Source: Sycon ciliatum
Lineage: Eukaryota; Porifera; Calcarea; Leucosolenida; Sycettidae
Reading direction: 5' to 3'
Assembly (NCBI RefSeq): GCF_964019385.1
Contig: NC_088653.1
Span: 18,060,389 to 18,124,388 of the forward strand
Length of the DNA stretch: 64,000 bases
Position 1 is the first letter of the stretch; every line of letters starts with the position of its first letter. Both the position numbers and the translations under genes were made by a program. Shown one piece after another: positions 50,969 through 59,900 of this stretch. The notes below the pieces were generated by a model, which was not told the origin of the DNA, did no database searches, and worked only from the letters and a program-made list of their open reading frames with translations.

Positions 50969-53900
50969 ATGCGCACACGCATACAAACGAGAGGTCAGAC
51001 AAGAAGCATATGCTAGGTGCCAGCAGACGTCAGTGAATACATGGCCCAGAATCTGTTCACAACTGGTGCGTGTACGCGTGAAACCAAGCGTTTGTGCATA
51101 TCTTTGATGGGTTTTGGAGCGCCATGAGTAGGGAAACGCGCCGAAATGGAAATTCCAACATGTTGGAATTTTCAGCGCGTATCAGGCGCATACCAGCGTA
51201 CATGCCAGTCACTTCGACTGGCGGGGTCAAACGACCTGTACTCGAAGGCGTCGCACGCCCTAAATACCAGTCGAATTGCTGTTTAGCGTGAAAGCCTGCT
51301 GCGTTTGGGCATACATGAACCGCAAGCGTACCGCGTTGTGAACACAGCTTTACAGTGAAAATTTCACGAAGCGACTTTTTCCCATGTTCAGCATCTACTG
51401 GGCTTATGGGAGGTCAGGAAACAAAAATTATTACAGGTGTGGGTCACTCACTACTACTACTAGTATGTGTGTGGCAGGCTTTTTGCAGCCCTAGCCACAA
51501 GGCCTGGCAAACCTTCTCACTGTTCACAGTATGCATGCTGCAGTGTCTGTTATTGCCGACAAGCAAGTGAGCAACAGGCCAGTGAGGTCTCAGCACGCCG
51601 TACACGGTACAGTCCCACCATGCAGCTGTCCAGCGAGGAAAGTCTCAAAGTGGGGGTCCTGGAACCCTCTCGATCTGCTCGCTCATTACATTAGCCTGAT
51701 AAAATAATTACCTGGCATTCGTGCAGGCCTGCAGCACTTCATCATCAGGCCAAGGACTTTTCTCGCGAAGTAATTAGTTGCTGCAAACTATGCTCTGCTG
51801 CATGTTTTCGCTCTGTGTGAGTCCCAGAAACAGCTAAAGTGTTCCTGTACTTCAATGCCATCCAGGTTCTCTTCGCTATCGCCATCACGACTCTAACTGC
51901 AGACGACTTCTTCACCATGTTCTGCAGCAACCGCTAGGGCAGACATTTCAACATCCCTGGGTGGAGGACATTGATTCGATCGGCTCAACACTTGAACTCT
52001 TCGTCGTGACTGGAGGAGTACCAGTCCAACGAATATTCTACCCGAGCCCTATGACTTCCCTGACTGCTGAAACCCTTCCTGCAACGATTGCTACTTCTAC
52101 AAAAAATATTCTCTTGGTTCTATGGCCCTATGCCATGGGACTGGATCAATCCATGCCATGGACAGCCTGGGAGGCATGGAGTCCGGAGTGGAGTGCAGCG
52201 AAGTGGATCCGTATATCCACATAATCATTCCACTTCTTCGCTGCATGCATGCACTCGAGCGTCGACGGCCGCGCCGGCATGCGCATTTAAGGTGGCTCCT
52301 ACCCCTCGGGTCCAATTTTTTTTTGTTTGAAACGTGGCTACAAACGATTGTACTTTGTTCCGTAGGATATCTAGTGTACGGAGACAAAATTTTATCAAGT
52401 TCTACCGGCCGGTTTCACTCGGGGGAGGGGCCAAACATAGCATACTCACAATTGCCAATTTAGGCCAAAAAACACCGGAAAACCACTTTTTTGGCCGTAG
52501 CACTCGTAGTTACCCCATTTTTCTTGATGTCCAACATCAGGACAGTAGTATACTTGCGAATTACCAGCATAAGCTTTAGAAGTGGGTAGAATTCTGCTAG
52601 AAGGTGACCTTTTTCTCTTTTCGGAATCATCCCATTTCAGCGCACACGTCCCACATATTAGCCCCGCCCACAAGTATTTGACACTGGACTTGCCCTGTAT
52701 TCGATGGTTATGCTATCATAACCTAATAATGGTACTGTGTAGCAAGTTTGAGCAGGTTCTACCGAAGGTAACTCTTGAAATAAAACTTTGAAGTGTCAAG
52801 TGATGCCATATTTTCAAGAATCAGCACATTGCACTGGGACATTGTCCAACGCCTTAGAACCCCTGACTCCACCATATGACAGATACGTATCTTGCAATAA
52901 TTGATTGCAACATCTTCCGAACATAGTAGTAGAGCTTTGGATCAAGTTTTAGCAGTTTCCACCGAAGCTAACTACCAAAATAAAACTTTGAAGTCGCCCA
53001 CATACTAAATGCAATAGCTGAGCATGTGCATTGAGTGTATGGTCTAAAGGTTTTCACAACTAGCTCCAATACGGCAGATACGTGTCTTACATTACTTGAT
53101 TGCAACATCTTCAGAACATAGTAGTAGAGCTTTGGATCAAGTTTTAGCAGTTTCCACCGAAGCTAACTACCGAAATAGAACTTTGAAGTCGCCCACATAC
53201 TAAATGCCATAGCTGAGCATGTGCATTGTGTGTATGGTCTAAAGGTTTTCACAACTAGCTCCAATGCGGCAGATACGTGTCTTACATTACTTGATTGCAA
53301 CATCTTCAGAACATAGTAGTAGAGCTTTGGATCAAGTTTAGACAGTTTCTACCGAAGCTAACTACCAAAATAGAACTTTGAAGTCGCCCACATACTAAAT
53401 GCCATACATGTAGCTGAGCATGTGTATTGAGTGTACATGTATGCTCTAGTGTTTTTCACAACTTTCTCCAACATGAAGCCAATACTGATGTGGATTTTTT
53501 TGACTGCTTTGTCCAAACACAGTGCTGAAGCAATGCACATTGGGCACTTTCTACTGGTAATGCAATTATTATATTCTACAGTGTTTGCTGCCAACATAGC
53601 AACCAATACTGCTATACTAAATGCGTAGTCCATTGGGTACGGTCCAATGGCTTTTCACTTCGCATCTAGCCACTGTTCTTCGTGCATTACTTGAATGCTT
53701 AGTCTCCATGGTAATGAAGCTAAGAGCCACACTGGAGAAGTTTCTACTGAAGCTAACTACCAAAAATATAAAATTTCCAAGATGCTACTATTACATAAAG
53801 TAGCTGTGTGCAATGCCACTCTGTTGAACACAGTAAGCAAAATTGAGTCACTAAAACCCTATTTGCCAGATATAAGCTGTTGAGACTGATAGCAGCTGAG

Positions 53901-56900
53901 CTGTATGATCTGATATGGATGGCGGTTCCACACTGACTAGCACATGTACATGTGCACAGGCAGAAGAACATACAAGTAATACACATAACGTTACTTCGAA
54001 GTCCATCATGTAAATACAAGCGTATATACAAGCATCACTCCTGTTCTCCACAACCTGCAGTCCTGGGCCACTCCAGCTGGTCAGAGTGCAATAATTTCTG
54101 CAGCAGGCTTGACTTGGAAAGCTAATCACAACTGCCATGGTTGCAACATGAGTATTACCAGCGCTACTTGTATTATATTATTGTCAATCCATTGTGGTGC
54201 ATGGCACTCGTTTTCAACAACCGAGTTTATGTCATTAGTTGCATATGCAACGCCAATAGAAAAAAGAAGGGGCGGGGCAAATTACCACGGTTCAACACTA
54301 GTCATATTGAACGGCGTTATGCCATGCCAGGCGCGCACACAAAACGCCCGCGCGAGTGCGCATGCATATACACACCCGGGTAACACACATTCGTGCGACT
54401 CTACATAGCCTATGGCATAGGAGTGAGTGCACACACATATACATGTAGATTGCCTAATTTTGCATCCGTAATAAAATTGTGTAAGTATACACACATGTGC
54501 GTGCACATATAGATAGACTCAGCGGCATACGCATTAGTGTGCGCCGATAGGGCCACATGCCAATTATCGGATTAGTCCGTGAAAGTTGCACGGCACGACA
54601 AACTTTCGAACAGTCTAAAGATATGACACAATGAATGTGGAATACCCACCAGTGTGTAAGACCATTTCATACCTATTTCGCAGCGTTTGTGATTTTCGGA
54701 ACGTCCCTGTTGATATTTGATGTCCTCACTTGGTTGATGACACAGTCACAAATTATCAAATTCACCTCCAATGCCATCCAATCTGCGTTCCGCGATACAT
54801 GTACAGTGAACGGTGTTGAGGAAAGCCATACAGCAATAAACCAGTCGAGACTCCCAAGCAGAGGATACAATTCAACAGCGTATTGAAGTACGAATTGTTG
54901 TAAACAATTTTCAAGACACAATTACAAAATTTGAAGTGCGTCTTGAAACGTGTTTGAAGTGCTTCGATGTATTTACCTTCGATCTCCCTGAATCGATCCA
55001 TCCACAGCTACCCGACGAATTTACCAGTCAGTGCGGGAGATGATCGAGCAAGTTATATTTGAAGGTCGCGAGATGTCAGTGGCACTGGCAGGAAATCTAC
55101 ACAAGCGTATTCTGAAATAATTTTCGACTCAGGCGTGATTCAAGAGCGGACTTTGATTTCTCCCTTCTTATAGTACGAGCACCAGTCGACATTGCATTCT
55201 TGGAAAATCTTCTGCGAGTGCTGCCTTCCCCTTTCATAGAAAGAACGAGTGAAGAGGGACACTAGCACAGTAGCAGCAGGTTCTAGCTAGGTCGCCAGAA
55301 TTGCAGAAAAGCGAGAAGACGTTTCCAATTCCAAATTCCTACAACGATTGATCGCACAAAAATCATCGCTACCGAAAAATTTACTGAAAATCTACACTTT
55401 TCAAACGATGCGCGCGCAGAGGGTGTGAGCCACCTTAATTACTTACTTTTTACAAAGCAATTTTCTAAAAAAAATACTCTTCACCCTATCGCCGGCGCCA
55501 CGCAGAAATATCACTTCTACATCTGCGACGCGCACGACGAGAGAGTCGATCAAAGGACATGATGACTGTGATCCAATAACCCCCCCCCCCCCATGTATGA
55601 TGCGATTTTTTGTATTGTACATGTATTGTATTGTATTGTATTTTATTATTTTACTTGGGCATTCCCAACAGACCTTTTACGGTCTTCTTACAGGGTGCGA
55701 TCGATCGAGAGTGTTTGCTGCATCGCAGGTAACTGGTTGTCGCATACGCGTATACGCGCAGCTAGCTCCGTTGTAGATCTACATGACTGTATCTACAGGG
55801 CGTTTCAACTACAGTGCTGGCACCTGAAATCCGACCCCCTGAGCGGTGGGCTGACATCGCAAAGACCAGAAATAGAGGCCGCTAGAAAGTGAACGCGCCG
55901 CCCAGGGCAGGGGGTCGGATTCCAGTTGCCAGCACTGTACCCAAAAGAAGTAAAATCATGGAAATCACTGCCACATCCAAAATCGTGAAAATCACAAAAC
56001 ATTATAATTATGTTTCTGAGACTGAAGTCTATTTCTCCAAAGAGCAAGCTGTAAAAGTGTAATACTAATAGGAATAGAATTTCCGCCTGGAAGCCATAGC
56101 AACTTGTGCTGGGCCGGATTGCACCACCATTCTACAGCTTGCAAGGCTGAAGCTACGAAGCGGTTTTTTCTTGCCAGTGAATCCCTACTTTTTGGTCTCC
56201 CTCCTGTCCCAAGACTCCCTGATGTACGATGCCGGCGCTTGAATGTACCCGGGACTGACCCGGTTGCTAGAGTTGTGCCAGGTACACGTGACCTGTACCC
56301 GGTTGGTTGGTTTGAAATCCTAGAGCAGACACTGGCTTGAGGTAATTACTTGTCCGTTGTGCTCGTGTCGTGTCTCTTCAAATCGCATGCAGAACCATGT
56401 TCTGCTCTGCATGCATCGCCAGAGGCCATTTTGATACGTCCTCTGACATTGTGGTTTAGGACCGGGAGAAGAGGCTCTTGATTGGTCCGGACATACCATA
56501 TATGGCATAGGCATAGTCGGTCCCACTTTGTGTATATTATGTGGTGCCGGGCTGGGGACACAGGACCTCCTAAGCATGCGTAAACATACGCTACAGTAAG
56601 ATCGGGCGCCGAAGAACACCTCGCCGAAGAACACCCAGGCTGGAAAACCGGCAAAATTTAAGAACAGTCCAGGCTAGAATTATCAGATTTAAGAACACTT
56701 TTAAAATTGTATACATTGTACATGTATTGGAGGTGAGTACATGTCATGTACTCGTGTAAACAGTAACTGCTACATGTACATGTACAGGTACATATGTACA
56801 GTCATTCCCATTTACGACACCCACTAGTTAAGAAGTACATGATTGTACTATGTACATTGCACTACATGTACATGTACATATACATGACAAACGTCATGAC

Positions 56901-59900
56901 GTCACTCGACTCGCCGCGCGCGTGTGAATAAGAACGGTCTGGCTAGAATCAAAAATTTAAGAACTTTCCTAGGCTGCGCTCGAGCCCCTGCGTTCTTCGG
57001 CGCCCGATCTTACTGTAGTGGTCAAACTGCGTTGTCCGGACATGCCGCCCTGACCCCCCTGACTGGCCGCCAGTCCAGCTCCGCTGGGCACGTGTTTGCA
57101 TTGCCTAGCAACTGAAGTGCAGTGGAGGATCCCACCCCAGTGCCAGCATGTAGTGTTTCGTATACTTTAGTCTAACCAGACCAACCAGAGAGCCAAGACC
57201 TTTAAATAGTTCTAACTGTTGAGCTACGATAAGACAACGAACCTAGAACACATGCAATCTACTACAGTCCACTTTGCTTATAACGACACTCGGCGGGGCA
57301 TCAGAAAAGTGTCCTTATTCGCAAAGTGTCGTTATACCGGAAGTCTCATTATAATTATGTGTCGCAGTTGGATGGGACTTGGCTCTGGGCATGAAAATTA
57401 TGTCGTTATTAGCGAAGTTGACTGTATACTGACATGAACGTACAGCCTAGAGGGGGAAGGAGGAATGGATTGCTAGAACATGTAAGTGGATCACGATGAG
57501 AGGAATGATGTCAGCGCACACGTATGCATCGGCGTCATGCATCTACAGTCAACTTTGCTAATAACGACAGTGGATATACCGAAAATTCGACGACAGAGTT
57601 TCCATGCCCAGAGCACACAGTCCATTCTACCTGAATACACTATAATGAGACTTCGGGTATAACGACACTTCGCGAATAACGACACTTTTCTGATGCCCCG
57701 CCGAGTGTCGTTATACGCAAAGTTGACTGTTGTCACACCATACTACACATACCACTTGTGGAGTATATGTCTAAGCCCACGTATCCGGGCAGGTTGGCAC
57801 AGGGCGCTGCCTGTTACTGGGCACTGCCCACAACTCGGAACCTCTACACATGAACCTAGGCTGTGTTCGTCGTTAGCTACCTGGTAGTAGAGTAGAGTCA
57901 CTCTAGCGATATAGGTAGAAGGTAGAGGTAAGCGCGCGAACGCTGTCCTACCGGATTTAGTAGTTTTGCACGATATGTACGTGGAATGTTTCTCTTCTGT
58001 ATGAAGTTGTGTACAACTCCTTGATATGTCTGGAAATCCCCCGTGCCTCTACCAAGCTCTACCGACTTCTACCAGCTTGAACCTGGTCGAGCCGGTAGAG
58101 AAAGTTAGAATCTACTCTTTGGAGTAGAAAAAGAGGAACGCATTTACCGAACGAAGTAGTTTCTACGTAACCTGTAGATCAAAAACGAACGCCTCCTTAG
58201 TGTATACAAGTAAACACTTCTTTTACGCCTATCAATGATTTTCATCAGTTTCAGCAGGGAAAGATGTAAGCGGGAAACGTCTGAAGAAAAGATAGACTGC
58301 CACCACCAGGACTCGAACCAGAGACCCTCGCTTATGGCCAGTGATGCTCTACCACTAAGTTACGGTGTAGGCGTCATCCGAGCAACGACCGTTCAACAAA
58401 CTTTTTTTCTGATTCGTGCTCCCTGTGAATCTACACAGGCGGTTGGGACGTAGCCCGGCCTCACTGTAACCCACACACTTCACGTACAAACTAGCACGCG
58501 GGGAGCCCCCAACATATAAAATATTCATTACTTTGAGTGAAAGATGCAGACGGGATTTTGAGGCCATTTTCCGTTGAAACGCCCGGCTTGGTGAGTCCTG
58601 GCGGGTAAGACAGGTGTCGGATGGCTGGGGGATGACCAGGTTAGCAGGGTAGTTTACTCTATTGTGACGGCTACTGCAAGCACACGCATAGCCCGCATGA
58701 GGCACGTGCACCCCCCTAAAAATTTACCTACATGTTGGTTCAGCATGCGCATAAAATAACGGTGACATAATGACTATGAATGACATGCACCATGCAGCCA
58801 TCCTACACATTTGCAGCCGTGCAGCCCCCTTGAAGGGGGACCGGCCACGCCCTTGCTCCACTGGGCCAAGGTTCATCAGTGGTACAGATGTGGCAAGCAA
58901 AATCCAGTCTGATGTTGATTGTTTGCTTTCAGACTACTGCTGTGGATAAGCTTTGATGGCCTCGTGGACTTGGTGCTGGAGAGAGTGAGTGATATCAGAG
59001 CGACCACACATGCGTAGCTTTGTGGTTTCAAGCGTACATGTACATCCCTCTCGATTTCACTTCAAAACCGCAAAACCACGGGTCAAGAACCACTTTTTTC
59101 GCTTCCGTGGAGCGCCACCACCCACGATCAGGCGACAGATGCGGCTCCTACACCATGGGGAAGGGTGCTTGTAGTAGATCAGATCCACCAACCATAGGCC
59201 AACGGCCAATATCCTCTTTGCCACATCCATGTTTCCTCGTGCCAGACCAAGAGCTCCCAATTCACTGTGGGTCATGCGATGTATATGTAGCACAGGTGAA
59301 ACAGATCTTTCCGCTTCCAAGCAGGACTGGAATCTCGTTGCTCAATCATGGTCTTAGGCCAGCCCACTGTGCCTGTCCGGTGTCACTTGCCACAGCAGAA
59401 AACACGCGGGGACAGTCCCCTGCTATGAGAGTCCATCATTGCATGGTTGAGATGCAGTGGCAAAAATGTGCGGCACAGCGTATGCCAGCGATGCACAAGC
59501 AACTCACTCAGTATACATTTGCATGTGCATACAGGTACAGTCAGTTTGAGTCAGACCTCGCTTAACCACACACGTCCGTTTTCCACAAAAAATATCCGGA
59601 TAGGCGAGGGAACCGGACAATCGAACACACATACTGTATGTATGCATGATATATGCTGTAAATCCGTAACAAACCTATTTTCTTCCGGATGGCGAGGGAT
59701 CCGGATAAAAGAGGACCGGATAAGCGAGGTCTGACTGTAGCACCAATATGCGGCTACGCTGTACATGCACCTAGCGCCCATGAGCGTTTCCGGAATTCCG
59801 CAGACTCGTCGATAAGAATGTACTCGGATGGAGAGCCAAGGATTAATTTATTAAAAAAATGTGCAATGTTATCAATGTTGCCACGTGCAATGTCATCGCA

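Larger units (their letters stand above)
52291..55434. mobile_element. 3.1-kb TIR element with TTAA target sites (Kolobok/piggyBac-like)
   Basis: GGTGGCTCCTACCCCTC at the left and the complement of GGTGGCTCACACCCTC at the right, each bordered by TTAA (52287-52290, 55435-55438). It holds a 195-bp satellite (about 52700-53780) and a coding-like stretch (54640-55130). TTAA sites are known for piggyBac and Kolobok; the exact family is inference. It fills a third of gene 2 intron 1. Confidence 0.7.
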
